Assembly (NCBI RefSeq): GCF_947242115.1 | Contig: NC_074721.1 | Span: 16,475,501-16,539,500 of the forward strand | Direction: 5' to 3' | From: Biomphalaria glabrata | Taxonomy: Eukaryota; Mollusca; Gastropoda; Planorbidae | Length of the DNA stretch: 64,000 nt | In this document: in pieces, positions 1 through 11,427 of the stretch | Layout: each line of letters starts with the position of its first letter | How positions within the stretch are numbered: the first letter of the stretch is position 1 | The notes under the pieces: model-generated | Told to the model about the DNA's origin: nothing | Seen by the model: only the letters and a program-made list of their open reading frames with translations | The model's database searches: none | Made by a program: the position numbers and the translations under genes

Positions 1-2243
1 GTAGGCTTCTTTTGTGGCCCAATCCAGTACTAGAAGGAACAGGAGTGGTGAAAGAAGACATCCCTGTTTGACTCCTGTTGTGACTGGAAATTCCTCTGAC
101 AGCTTGCCACAGTGGGTTACTTGGCAGTTGAAACCATCATAAAGGTTCTTGATTATGGTTATTATTTTATTGGGGATCCCATAATGTCTCATTACAGTCC
201 AGATAGATTCTCTGTCGACGCTATCAAAAGCTTTTTCAAAGTCAACAAAAGTTGCATAGAGAGGAGATTGCCATTCGACACATTGTTCTAAAATTATCCT
301 GAGTGTAGCTATTTGGTCAGCACAAGATCTCCCTTTTCTGAATCCGGCCTGTTCTTCCCTTAGGTGTTCATCACATGCTCCCTTTATTCTGTTTAGTAGG
401 ATTCTGCTAAAAATCTTGCTTGGTACTGACAGCAAAGTGATGCCTCGCCATTTCTCACATTGTGATAGATCTCCACTCTTTGGTATTTTTATTAGCAAGC
501 CCTTTTTCCACTCACCCGGAGGTGTTTCTGTTAACCAAATTTTGTTGAATAGTTTGTGCATTCACTTCCTCCTTCTTTTAGGACTTCGGGTGGTATGTTG
601 TCAATTCCAGCTGCTTTACCTGTCTTCATTTGTTTGAGTGCATTCCTTATTTCTTCTTTTGTTATTTCTTCCATGTTTATGTCTAGTGTTGGTCCTGCAT
701 TTAGATCTGGTGGATTTCGTGGTTTAGGTCTATTGAGCACTTCTTGAAAATATTCTTTCCATCTTTCAATTTGTTCATTTATTGAAGAAAGTAGTTTTTC
801 GTATTTGTCTCGGACTGGAACATTGCAATTAGCCTTTTTGGTACTGAGAGGTTTGGTGATTTTGTATAGTTGTTTTATATCTTCTTTACCTGCTGCTTCT
901 TCTGCCTGTTCTGCCAGATTATTGTAAAATGATCGTTTGTCTTGTCTAAGCATTTTGGTGACTTTCTGTGAAACTGCTTGGTAGTCTTGTTTTGATTGTT
1001 GCTTGTGGTTTCTTGTTTTTGCTAGGTTAACTGCCTGTTTAGCGCATTTCCTTTCCTCGATTAATTTCCATGTCTCGTCACTAATCCACTGTTTTTTCTT
1101 CTTAGGGTTAAGGCTTAGTACTTCATTGTTTGTTTCAGTAATAATTTCTTTGAAATTTTGCCAAGATTTATCGACGCTTTATTTGGCCTCATCTAGTTGT
1201 AGCACAGCAAATCTATTTTGAAGGGATAGTTGGAATTCCTTTTTAATCTGGGAGTTGTTGAGCTTGTCTAGGTCAAATCTTTTCCTTTTGTTTCTTTCTG
1301 TTTTATTGCTGGCCAGCTTCATTTTTAGTTTGGCAACAACTAGGTGGTGGTCTGAGCCAATATCTGCTCCTCTTCTGTTTCGTACATCTAGTAATGTGCT
1401 TCTCCAGTTCCGCCGTATGGTAATGTGGTCGATTTGATTCTCTGTTTTATTGTCTGGTGAAACCCATGTCACTTTGTGGCATTTTTTGTGGGGGAAAATG
1501 CTGCCTCCTATCACTAATTCATTAAATGTGCAGAAGTCTGCAAACATTTCTCCATTTCCGTTTATGGTGCCAAGTCCATAGGTGCCCATACTTTTCTCTC
1601 TCTCTCTCTCTGTTGTCACTTCCCACTTTGGCATTCAAGTCTCCCATGACGATCAAAACATCTCTTGTAGGTATTTTGTCAACTATACTTTGCAGTTGGT
1701 CATATAATGTATTTTTGTCAGTATAACTTGCAAGGTTGGTGGGAGCATAGCACATAATGATGTGAACATTTTTGAACTTAGACAAAAATTTGGCTCTAAT
1801 TATTCGTTCTGAAACTGGTTCCCATTCTAAAAGACTTTTGAAAGCTTCCTTGTTTAGTAGTAGTGCTACACCATTTTCATGTAAGTCATCTTCTTTTTCC
1901 TTTTCAGAGAAGAGAAGGGTTTCTCCTAATTGCAGTTTTGTTTCACCGAATGTGTTCCATCGAACTTCACTTATTCCCAGGATCTGTAGTTTGTAGTTGG
2001 CCCTTTCCTTGGCAATTTGTGCACATCTACCTGGTTCTAGTAAAGTGCGGACATTCCATGTTCCCAAGTTAAGTGCTGCCTTCTGAATAAGGAAGTGTTT
2101 CTTTTTCATTGGTTTAAGTAGAGTGGTCGGCCTCACAGGATTCGTTCGACTTTCCCTGCATAGCTTCATAAGTCTCCTTTGTGGAGCTCTACTTTCGCCT
2201 CTGACAATGTTTAGTGTTTGTGCTTTTGTTCTGGTTTCTGGGG
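1..2243 (-). mobile_element. RTE-like LINE, endonuclease plus reverse transcriptase, cut by the window edge
   Basis: A non-LTR retrotransposon copy read right to left. The apurinic-type endonuclease starts near 2090 with LNLGTWNVRTL and continues through SEVRW, YAPTN and GDLNAKVG to GSDHHLV near 1350. The reverse transcriptase follows: GKAAGIDNIPPEVLK near 600, GFRKGRSCADQ near 330, FVDFEKAFDSVDRE near 220 and GVKQGCLLSPLL near 70. The catalytic YADD box would lie beyond position 1. The copy is dead: a CT-repeat slip near 1600 shifts the frame in the endonuclease, there is an in-frame stop near 1180, and a frameshift near 565. The 5' side ends abruptly at about 2243 against a 15-bp tandem array. 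The clade is judged from the endonuclease signature typical of RTE-like elements. Confidence 0.88.
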
Positions 2244-5200
2244 ATGAAGTTACCGGAGATAAAATGTTCGGAGATGAAGTGATCTGGGATGAAATTACCG
2301 GGGATAAAGTGACAGGGGATGAAATGACAAGTGATGAAGTGACAGGGGATGAAGTGACAGGGGATGAAGTGACAGGGTATGAAATGACAGGGGATGACGT
2401 GGCAGGGGATGAAGTGGCAGGTGATGAAGTGGCAGGGGATGAAGTGACCTGGATGAAATGACCAAGAATAAAATGGCAGGGGATGAAGTGACCGGGGATG
2501 AAGTGACAGAGGATGAAGTGGCAGGGGATAAAGTGGCAGGGGATGAAGTGACAGGGGATGAAGAGACCTGGGACGAAATGACCGGGGATGAAGTGACAGG
2601 GGATGCAGAGACCTGGGAAGAAATGACGGGGGATGAAGTGACAGGGGATGAAGAGAACTTGTATGAAATAACCGGGGATGAAGTGACAGGGGATAAAGTG
2701 ACATGGGATGATAAGATCTGGGATGAAATGATTGGGGATGAAGTGACAGGGCATGAAATGACCGGGGATGAAGTGACAGTGAATGAAATGACCGGGTATG
2801 AAGTGACAAGGGATGAAGAGATCGGGGTTGAAGTGACAGGGGATGAAGAGACCTGGGATGAAATGACCGGGGATGAAGTGGCAGGGGATGAAGTGGCAGG
2901 GGATGAAGTGGCAGGAGATGAAGTGGCAGGGGATGAAGTGACAGGGGATGAAGAGATCGGGGATGAAGTGACAGGGGATGAAGAGACCTGGGATGAAATG
3001 ACCGGGGATGAAGTGGCAGGGGATGAAGTGACAGGGGATGAAGTGGCAGGGGATGAAGTGGCAGGAGATGAAGTGGCAGGGGATGAAGTGGCAGGGGATG
3101 AAGTGACAGGGGATGAAGTGACCGGAGATAAAATGTTCGGAGATGAAGTGATCTGGGATGAAATTACCGGAGAGGAAGTGACGGAGGATGAGATTACAGT
3201 GGATCAAGTGACCGGGGATAAAGTGACAGGGGATGAAATGACAGGGGATGACGTGGCAGGAGATGAAGTGGCAGGGGATGAAGTGGCAGGGGATGAAGTG
3301 ACCTGGATGAAATGACCGGGAATAAAGTGGCAGGGGATGAAGTGACCGGGGATGAAGTGACATAGGATGAAGTGGCAGGGGATAAAGTGGCAGGGGATGA
3401 AGTGACAGGGGATGAAGAGACCTGGGACGAAATGACCGGGGATGAAGTGACAGGGGATGCAGAGACCTGGGAAGAAATGACGGGGGATGAAGTGACAGGG
3501 GATGAAGAGAACTTGTATGAAATAACCGGGGATGAAGTGACAGGGGATAAAGTGACATGGGATGATAAGATCTGGGATGAAATGATTGGGGATGAAGTGA
3601 CAGGGCATGAAATGACCGGGGATGAAGTGACAGTGAATGAAATGACCGGGTATGAAGTGACAAGGGATGAAGAGATCGGGGTTGAAGTGACAGGGGATGA
3701 AGAGACCTGGGATGAAATGACCGGGGATGAAGTGGCAGGGGATGAAGTGGCAGGGGATGAAGTGGAAGGAGATGAAGTGGCAGGGGATGAAGTGACAGGG
3801 GATGAAGAGATCGGGGATGAAGTGACAGGGGATGAAGAGACCTGGGATGAAATGACCGGGGATGAAGTGGCAGGGGATGAAGTGACAGGGGATGAAGTGG
3901 CAGGGGATGAAGTGGCAGGAGATGAAGTGGCAGGGGATGAAGTGGCAGGGGATGAAGTGACAGGGGATGAAGTGACCGGAGATAAAATGTTCGGAGATGA
4001 ATTGATCTGGGATGAAATTACCGGAGAGGAAGTGACGGAGGATGAGATTACAGTGGATCAAGTGACCGGGGATAAAGTGACAGGGGATGAAATGACAGGG
4101 GATGACGTGGCAGGGGATGAAGTGGCAGGGGATGAAGTGGCAGGGGATGAAGTGACCTGGATGAAATGACCGGGAATAAAGTGGCAGGGGATGAAGTGAC
4201 CGGGGATGAAGTGACATAGGATGAAGTGGCAGGGGATAAAGTGGCAGGGGATGAAGTGACAGGGGATGAAGAGACCTGGGACGAAATGACCGGGGATGAA
4301 GTGACAGGGGATGAAGAGAACTTGTATGAAATAACCGGGGATGAAGTGGCAGGGGATAAAGTGACATGGGATGATAAGATCTTGGATGAAATGATTGGGG
4401 ATGAAGTGACAGGGCATGAAATGACCGGGGATGAAGTGACAGTGAATGAAATGACCGGGTATGAAGTGACAAGGGATGAAGAGATCGGGGTTGAAGTGAC
4501 AGGGGATGAAGAGACCTGGGATGAAATGACCGGGGATGAAGTGGCAGGGGATGAAGTGGCAGGGGATGAAGTGGCAGGAGATGAAGTGGCAGGGAATGAA
4601 GTGACAGGGGGTGAAGAGATCGGGGATGAAGTGACAGGGGATGAAGAGACCTGGGATGAAATGACCGGGGATGAAGTGGCAGGGGATGAAGTGACAGGGG
4701 ATGAAGTGGCAGGGGATGAAGTGGCAGGAGATGAAGTGGCAGGGGATGAAGTGGCAGGGGATGAAGTGACCGGAGATAAAATGTTCGGAGATGAAGTGAT
4801 CTGGGATGAAATTACCGGAGAGGAAGTGACGGAGGATGAGATGACAGTGGATCAAGTGACCGGGGATAAAGTGACAGGGGATGAAATGACAGGGGATGAA
4901 GTGACAGGGTAAGAAATGACAGGGGATGAAGTGGCAGGGGATGACGTGGCAGGGGATGAAGTGGCAGGGGATGAAGTGGCAGGGGATGAAGAGACCTGGG
5001 ACGAAATGACCGAGGATAAAGTTACAGGGGATGAAGAGACCTGGGAAGAAATGACCGGGGATGAAGTGACAGGGGATGAAGAGACCGGGGATGAAATGAC
5101 CGGGGATGAAGTGAGAGGGGATAAAGTGACAGGTGATGAAATGACAGGGGATGAAATGACAGGGGATAAAGTGACAGGGAATGATAAAATCTGGGATGAA

Positions 5201-5333
5201 ATGTTTGGGGATGAAGTGACAGGGCATGAAATGACCGGGGATGACCTGACAGTGGATGAAATGACCGGGGAAGAAATTACCATGGATGAAGTGACCGGGT
5301 ATGAATAGACCGGGGAAGAAATGACCTGTAACC
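2244..5333. repeat. 15-bp tandem array with an 854-bp higher-order period
   Basis: About 205 copies of a 15-bp unit, close to GGGGATGAAGTGACA on this strand. Variants (ATGTTC, AACTTG, ATCTGG) recur in the same order, so the array has a higher-order unit. Landmark ends at 2461, 3315 and 4169 are exactly 854 bp apart, which is 57 units less one base because one unit per block is 14 bp. The third block lacks three units and then diverges. The right end reads ATGACCTGTAACC, the same terminus as the foldback elements at 26408 and 28427, so this looks like one expanded arm of such an element. Because 15 is divisible by three and the unit lacks stops, long open frames appear on both strands; none should be taken as a gene. 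Confidence 0.92.
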
Positions 5334-5870
5334 GAATAGGCAGCTGATTTTGACAGTTATAGCCAACAATAACAGTTTTGTGATTAATCGCATATGATAA
5401 TCAACAATTTAAAAAAAAATAGAACAGTATGCATGTTAAAAATGTGATTCAGAAATGAAAAAAAAAATTAAATACCTCGTCTTTTAAAAATACAAAATCA
5501 TCAGCAATATTCATATCGATGTATTAATTTAGAGAAATAATCAAATCTTTAGGTTTTATAAACGTAACAAAACATCAGATAAGAATATATAACTAAACTT
5601 GTATATAACTCTGCATGACCATAAAGTAAAAGATAAGAACTTCTATTTTGGAATTCATCAACAAAGAACATTTATACTAAAACAAGGTTATAAAGACAGT
5701 TTGTGTGGAAACACAAACTCAGAATCGGCCCCCGAAGTGATCCACTAAGGTAGAAAAAGGTAGGAAAAAAGGAAGGTTTCAATATTTTCAGAAGAATATC
5801 AGTGTTAAATTCTATCAGAAGAGGTCCACCCATGCATGAAAAAAAGTCAGTTTTCAATATTTTCAAAAAG
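5334..5870. other. AT-rich spacer
   Basis: No reading frame, RNA or recognised repeat seen. Several A-runs are present. Confidence 0.5.
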
Positions 5871-5875
5871 AATAT

Positions 5876-5973
5876 ATGACAGAGAAGAATGGAGAAAGAA
5901 GGTTGACAGATCCTGTGTGGTGCCTCAAAGGTCCAGCACACCAAGGGATAGGTGAAAGTGAATGTGAAGATAG
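5876..5973 (+). mobile_element. LINE 3' coding end
   Basis: A short fragment encoding DREEWRKKVDRSCVVPQR, ending in TGA near 5952. The same C-terminal motif (EWRKTVDRSYVVP) occurs at 23040-23090. It is cut by a solo LTR at 5978. Confidence 0.6.
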
Positions 5974-5977
5974 ATAT

Positions 5978-6592
5978 TGTTATAAAACTGGTGGTGGCAC
6001 AGACGGGGGTAAAGGTGTGTGTGTAGTCAGCCCACGCAAATCGTCCCAGGTCAGCGATAGACGAGCGGTCAACCGTGACGAGCTACGACGGTCAGCCGAG
6101 ACGAGTGTCAACATGAAGGTTCGAGTAGGATCGGCGTCATGAACAGAGCTCAGAAGCGTCACGAGAGTTGTAGTCACCTGACGACCCAGAAACGTCGAGC
6201 GGCGTTCTGTCCGGTTCTAGAAGGCCAGTAGGGACCCTATATAAGAGCGGAGGTGTCGCAGACAAGACGGTTGAGAAAAGGGGCTCAATACAGCAAGGTT
6301 CACGAGAGAAGGTTCACGGCAGGGGTTCAAAACACGGTCGACTACAGCACAGTTCAACGGTGTGGTTCTGTACGGAGCATTACAACAGTTCAGTGCGGAG
6401 TACTGTCAAGTACAGTTGAGAAGACTGGCGTCTTGATCTTGGTCTGCGATCGAGTCCGACACAACGAGCCTAGTGTGTGAAGTCAGTCCTGAACTGTTGA
6501 ACCCAGTGCAATCCGGGAATGAGACGGAGAGGCCAGTGCAAGAGTTGATACGGCGGTACGTGTAATCGGAGAGATATTTGAGATAATGTACG
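5978..6592 (+). mobile_element. Gypsy-type solo LTR, incomplete
   Basis: An LTR fossil starting TGTTATAAA, preceded by ATAT (5974-5977). It carries a TATA box (CCCTATATAAGAGCGG, near 6235) and is clearly similar over its length to the inverted copies at 42989-43690 and 62958-63702. Its far end is missing compared with those copies. No internal region is attached. Confidence 0.8.
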
Positions 6593-6740
6593 CAAAAATA
6601 TTTAAACCCAAAATCAAATTGGTTCAGTATATCAGTAAACTTAAAAAAAAAAAATCATTAAGACTCGTTTAATGAATAATACCATTTTTTCTTAATTGAA
6701 TAATGCACAAGTGACAAATCTCAATTGATTTCGCTTTACG

Positions 6741-7715
6741 TCATACATTCTGTGCAGCAAAGAAAACTATAACATCATCTACATCGATACTTTCTAGTAT
6801 TTGTGACTTCACTGACATTAAAGCCATGATAAGCCTTTCTTGCGTTATTGTGCTCCTGAGATAGTTTTTGATGAACTTGAGCTTTGAGAATAATCTCTCA
6901 CATGACGTAATGGAAGTGGCCTGAGTTAGTGGTATTCGGAGGAGGTTGCAATGTTTGAGCACTCGTAATTACCATATGAAGCCTGTTTCCTCAACATGTC
7001 TATTGGTGATTGTATTACTGGTTTGTTGATGAAAAGTGTTTGTGCATCAATGACATTTATTTCATCATACAAACAGGAAAAGTAGCAAAGTTTATCATAA
7101 GCGTGTCTTCATCTAACAGGTGTCTTGGTTCAAGAAGAAACCCAAAGGTATACATTTTCTTTCCAGCCTTTGGAATCTGCCCTTCATCTCCATATGAAAT
7201 CTGTCCAGTACTTCTGTCGCAACACGTTTCAATTGCAGTTCTATTGACAGTCCTACATTAGAACTCAACATCTCATCAAGTCTTTTCTTTCTTCTGGTTG
7301 TTTTGATTACTATTATTATTATAGCTTTTATATAGCGTTACTTTCATGCTTATAGCATGCTCTGAGCTCATGGTCCAATCTCATTTGTGGACCAGTGGGG
7401 GGGGGGGTATCAAGGAGTTGGTTTTCCGTGCTGCCTTTAGGCGCTCAGTAAAAGCAACTCTGCCGAGTCGGGTGTCGAACCTTGAGCCCCATTCTAGGTA
7501 GCCAAGACAAGCCAAGTTCAAGCGCACTTAGCCTTTCGACCACGCTTCCCACAGGGATTACAGGGAATACATAGTATTCAATACCTTCTTTTGCTTTTTT
7601 TGATGGATTGGGTTTTTGTCAGTTTCTCATCATTTTGCAGAAAGCATGAAAGGGTACTAATTTCTTTAGCAGCTTCCCGTATATGCAGTCCAGACTTTTG
7701 TAGTTTCTTCTGAAC
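6741..7715 (-). pseudogene. hAT transposase C-terminal remnant (ZMYM1-like)
   Basis: The reading right to left gives HIREAAKEIS near 7670, NVGLSIELQLKRVATEVLDR near 7220, then SITSCERLFSKLKFIKNYLR near 6880 and ITQERLIMALMSV near 6840. The last two are the hAT C-terminal dimerisation signature (S-CERSFSKLK, then L-S-T-QERL). Several stops and frameshifts lie between 6990 and 7130, so it is dead. A tRNA-derived SINE at 7301-7556 interrupts it; the coding signal resumes on the far side. Terminal inverted repeats were not found. Confidence 0.75.
7301..7556 (-). mobile_element. tRNA-derived SINE, copy 1
   Basis: On the reverse strand it begins with a tRNA-like head; the B box reads GGTTCGACACC (complement near 7470-7480), with an A-box-like stretch GTGGTCGAAAGGCTAAG upstream. 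The body is shared with 40510-40735. It ends in an AT-rich ATT-repeat tail. GATTAC occurs on both sides and may be the target duplication. Confidence 0.72.
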
Positions 7716-7789
7716 AATATAAATTGGGAGCAAGAGCTTTGACCAGAATTCAAGATAGGCAAAAAAATCTTAATTTTCCACTGTATGAA

Positions 7790-8267
7790 GAAGATTCTGT
7801 CCTAATATTATATGGTATTACGTCATTGTTGGTTGTTTATGCTTTGTGCGCAAGCAAAAGGATTCAGAGCATACAAAAGTGGGAAAGATCCATATCTCGT
7901 TATGCTCGAGTATAGAAATACTCCGATAAGTGGACTGCCGTATTCACCATCACAACTGATGACGAGAAGAAGACTCAGGGAATCATTCCAACTGATCCCA
8001 AACTATTGAAACCATCGGTAGCTGAAAATGCAGAGACATTACTCAACGAACGACAGATGAAAAGCAAAGTGAAATACAATGCAAAAGCAAGACTACCTAA
8101 AGATTATTCTGTCAGAGAGTTCGTCTAGGTCAAACATGGCAGAAAGCAGTTGTCATAAAATGAACTGCAAACTGTTGGAACAAACGAAACAGACAGTTAT
8201 AGACCAACGTCTAGAGAATTTGTTGTGCCAGTCAAGACAACCAGAAGTGGACGAATTGTTAAAGTTC
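7790..8267 (+). mobile_element. Gypsy fossil, integrase C-terminal part
   Basis: A broken fragment recognised by GKDPYLVMLEYRNTP near 7880, followed by a region typical of the end of Gypsy integrases. A short piece resembling the start of the LTR at 8706 lies just before it (7790-7865), so the copy is rearranged. It continues beyond the MITE at 8276-8674. Old, with several breaks. Confidence 0.7.
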
Positions 8268-8275
8268 CTAGAAGA

Positions 8276-8674
8276 CAGGGCCGGCCTTACTCCACTGCAG
8301 CCTATGCGGTCGCAGTGGGCCCCGCGCTTTCATAGGACACGCGCTAATTCTAAGTGTACATTATTAAATTAAACCATTATAACATATATAAAATAACAGG
8401 GTTTTCGTGACCTGATTTTCCAGGGCCTCCAGGAAATCTCATGAATTTATTGAATTTATTCAAATCTCCTGAAGAATAGACGAAATAGACATTTTGGGGT
8501 GCCTATAAATAAAAAGTGGCCATTTCATTTGATAAAAATGTATTGCAAAGACGAAAGTAGGCCTATTTTCTAATTCAAAAAAAAATAATATTGACATTAT
8601 GCTCATCCCTACCCAGACTAGGCCCCGTGCGATCCGTTTCGCATAGGGCCCCGCAAATGCTATGGCCGGTCCGG
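8276..8674. mobile_element. hAT-type MITE, 399 bp
   Basis: The terminal inverted repeats are CAGGGCCGGCCTTA and CCGGACCGGCCATA (11 of 14 match). The flanking 8-bp duplications are CTAGAAGA (8268-8275) and TTAGTAGA (8675-8682). The related sequence at 30596-30575 reads through the same point without the insert, which supports these borders. Relatives are at 17185, 19446, 59338 and 60195. Confidence 0.82.
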
Positions 8675-8682
8675 TTAGTAGA

Positions 8683-8830
8683 TATCACTCTTAAGAACTT
8701 TAAGAGGAAGGGTGTGATAATAACTTCAAAAGGAAGGATGTGCTAATGTTATATGATATTACGTCATTGTTTGTTGTTTATGTTTTGTGCGAAAGCAAAA
8801 GGATTAGATGGAAATAAAAAGAGAGTTTCC
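8683..8830 (+). mobile_element. Gypsy LTR start, continuation of the fossil interrupted at 8276
   Basis: The stretch starting TGTGATAATAAC near 8713 matches the reverse complement of 30440-30570, and both look like the 5' portion of one LTR family. The far border is not clear. Confidence 0.55.
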
Positions 8831-9384
8831 GTTGGATTGAGGAAAAATGAAAAGAGGGGTAATAACTCGAGAGACGCCAAACCCGAATAATGGACTATTC
8901 TTGCATTATTAAGAATAACTTTTAGATCTGTTATACTCGATTCTGTAAATTTTGCTTCAAGGTTAATTAGTGTAGCCATAAAATACTCGCCATTTAGATA
9001 TATTATTAGTAAAGGTAACAAGATACCTGGAATTCGCTGTATATCATGCAGTTTTATTCGTGGCAACAAAGTTTAAAATGTAAAACTAACTTTAAAAAAA
9101 ACTTTGATCTCTGTGGGAAAAAATATTTGTAAAATGTCAACAAATCAACGTACTGATAGACCTAGATCTAGGTTTAGTCTTTGTGATAAATTTTTAATCC
9201 ATAAATGTTGAAAAAAAAAAGACACCCGTTGACACTATTTTTCAATCAAATATATTAATTTATGTATTTACAAATAAATTTCGGACACCCATTTGGGGGC
9301 CCCCCCCTAGCCCCCCCTAGGTGGGGGCCCGGGGGGATTTTAAATTTCTCCCCCCCCCTCCCCCACCCCTTAGTTACGCCACTG
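8831..9384. other. No gene; homopolymer-rich end
   Basis: AT-rich sequence without convincing coding. G and C runs lie at 9294-9365. The end TTACGCCACTG (near 9373-9383) resembles the inner-facing terminus of a hAT element (complement CAGTGGCGTAA), but I could not find its partner. Confidence 0.4.
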
Positions 9385-10075
9385 CTATGGAAGAGACATA
9401 TCGTAGTGTGAAAATGGAATAGTGCGAATGCGTGCAGAAAGAAGAAACATATCGTAGTGTGAAAATGGAATGGTGCGAATACGAGCAGAAAGAAGAGACC
9501 ATAGACTTATATATTATATCTAGACTGGAAACAGGAAATAAATTCTTATCCGCGACTGATCGCTCGTGAACATTGTGTAGAAAGTTGGATCAAGGCGTTG
9601 TTTTGTCAAGTAGTTTAAAGAAGTCAAGTTGTTTTTTTTTAAACCTAACCTATGTAATATACAATTTTATTTTTTAGATCTAGATCTAGTAATTGATTAT
9701 CAAAAATGCAAAAAAAATAATAAAAAAAATCACAGTTTAGTGTTCCATTCAGTCTTTTGATAAAGAAGATTATGTATCTAAAAATTGCAAAATAATAATT
9801 ATGAGACGAGAGTACTCTTATTTTTGCTGTTCATTTACTAGATCTAGATCTAAAAATTAAATTATTGTTACATAGGTTAGGGTTGAAAAAAATAGCTTTT
9901 ACTTCTTTTAACTACTTTACAAAACAACGCCTTGATCCAACTTTCTAAAAAATTTACACGACATTTTTTGTAGTGTTAAAAAATCTCCATGTCCAGTCTA
10001 GATATAGTATATGTATGTCTATCGAAGAGACATATCGTAGTGTGAAAATGGAATGGTGCGAATGTGTGATTTAAG
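9385..10075. repeat. 51-bp tandem repeat interrupted by a MITE
   Basis: Units containing ACATATCGTAGTGTGAAAAT begin near 9395 and 9446. A third appears only after the insertion, near 10030. The MITE at 9499-10023 therefore landed inside a small tandem repeat. Confidence 0.7.
9499..10023. mobile_element. Stem-loop MITE with about 190-bp arms
   Basis: The two ends are long imperfect inverted repeats. TCTAGACTGGA near the left end pairs with TCCAGTCTAGA near the right end, and GTTGGATCAAGGCGTTGTTT (near 9590) pairs with its complement near 9930. The loop is AT-rich (9690-9830). TA at each border suggests a Tc1/mariner-type origin. No coding capacity is seen. Confidence 0.75.
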
Positions 10076-10110
10076 AATGGAAACGTTATTCATAGTGGAT
10101 GGAGTTATAT

Positions 10111-10338
10111 AAATAAATACTGTAAATACTATATGCTGCTTGTGATATAAATGGGTGATGCTAATTTAAATAAATACTGTAAATACTATATGCTGCTTGT
10201 GTTTTAACTGGGTGATGCTAATTTAAATAAATACTGTCAATACTATATGCTGCTTATGTTTTAACTGTGGAGATGCTAATTTAAATAGATACTGTCAATA
10301 CTATATGCTGCTTATGTTTTAACTGTGGTGTGGTGGAA
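10111..10338. repeat. 57-bp tandem repeat, four copies
   Basis: Starts at 10111, 10168, 10225 and 10283; the unit includes ACTATATGCTGCTT. The last copy is 58 bp apart from the third. Confidence 0.85.
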
Positions 10339-10451
10339 TAAGTCCGCCGATCGGTTCGTTTGCACTTCCCGATGGGGACGATGGCCTGCGACTCCTAGGG
10401 GTAAAGTCTTAGAGCCACAACGTGGTAAATATTTGGTTGATGTTATATAGG

Positions 10452-10592
10452 CACATAGACAGGCACAAGCAAAACGCAAAGCTTATTGATTTTGTGGAAG
10501 AACAAGTATTTAATAAAGATAAATTAAGAAGAAATACAATCAGTGAGTGGGGGGATGTACAGAATGATTTAGGATTTTATGATAACGTTTAA
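10452..10592 (+). CDS. Unassigned 46-residue open end
   Basis: An open frame runs from 10452 to the TAA at 10590-10592. It includes KLIDFVEEQVF and ISEWGDVQNDLGFYD and has no start codon. An AG immediately precedes it (TTATATAG), so it could be a terminal exon or the tail of a mobile-element protein. I do not recognise the family. The sequence around it (10340-10450 and 10593-10830) shows nothing else. Confidence 0.3.
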   Translation, partial: HIDRHKQNAKLIDFVEEQVFNKDKLRRNTISEWGDVQNDLGFYDNV

Positions 10593-10837
10593 GATAATAT
10601 CATCACTGGGATGTTGTTCATAAAGATTCGTGTATGGTTTGCTTATTTGGCTGTCTCTCACTTATCTGTTATGCAAGGTTCTCCTTCGGGGTTGGATAAG
10701 TTGAAGCTCCGTTGTGTTGTAGCCAGTTGCTGGTGCCCTACAGGTAGGCAGGCGCTAGTGTGAGGAATATAAGGATGCCACGCGGTGGGCTTACTCCCGT
10801 GGTAGTTGCAGACCGGTCCTTGGACTTCAGCCTGGAA

Positions 10838-11266
10838 TGCCTTCAGGGAGTCTTGGGTCCACTACTATTTTTAATTTACATAAATGATTTACCAAATTGC
10901 ATTACTTCAGGAACAAAAGTCAGATTATTTGCAGACGATTGCATAATATATAGAACAATAAAAACAACACAAGATACAGAAATTTTACAAAGAGAATTAG
11001 ATGAATTACAGAAATGGGAATCAAATTGGAGCATGTCTTTCCACCCAGAAAAATGTCAGTTATTAAGAGTAACAAAAAAACTAAAACAAATTAATTCCAC
11101 TTATCTTATTCATAGTAAACCAGTAACACAGACTAAAAACGCAAAATACCTAGGTGTTATAATAAATGAAAAACTGTCATGGAATCTCCATATTGATGAA
11201 GCTAACAAAAAATCAAACAAAGCATTAGGGTTTATTAAAAGAAATTTCTATAAATCAAATAGGAAC
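10838..11266 (+). mobile_element. CR1/L2-like LINE, reverse transcriptase part, left half
   Basis: It encodes LQGVLGPLLFLIYINDLP, the catalytic FADDCIIY, then MSFHPEKCQLLRVTKK and AKYLGVIINEKLSW. This is the palm and thumb of a non-LTR reverse transcriptase. The reading is open for about 143 codons and is then cut by the Gypsy element at 11267; the rest resumes at 16721. The 5' part of the LINE is missing. Confidence 0.85.
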
Positions 11267-11427
11267 TATTGATTATTATGAACGAATAATAACAAGACTC
11301 TGGATAGAACTTATAAGACATGAAATCAGCTGTTTAATCTAACGCCATATTGGTTGACAACAACAGTTACAAGGGATGTTACTCCCAAACACCGATTGGT
11401 GCAACCTATATAAAACACACATCAACA
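11267..11427 (-). repeat. LTR of the 5.4-kb Gypsy element, left
   Basis: 161 bp, pairing with 16555-16715. TATATAAAAC near its end may be the TATA box. GGAAC precedes it. Confidence 0.9.

Noticed and set aside
2189-5308. Long repetitive proteins (GDEVTGDEM-type and HFIPCHFIPGH-type) on both strands
   Set aside because: They are six-frame side effects of a stop-free 15-bp tandem unit, present in several frames at once, with no start context or splice sites.
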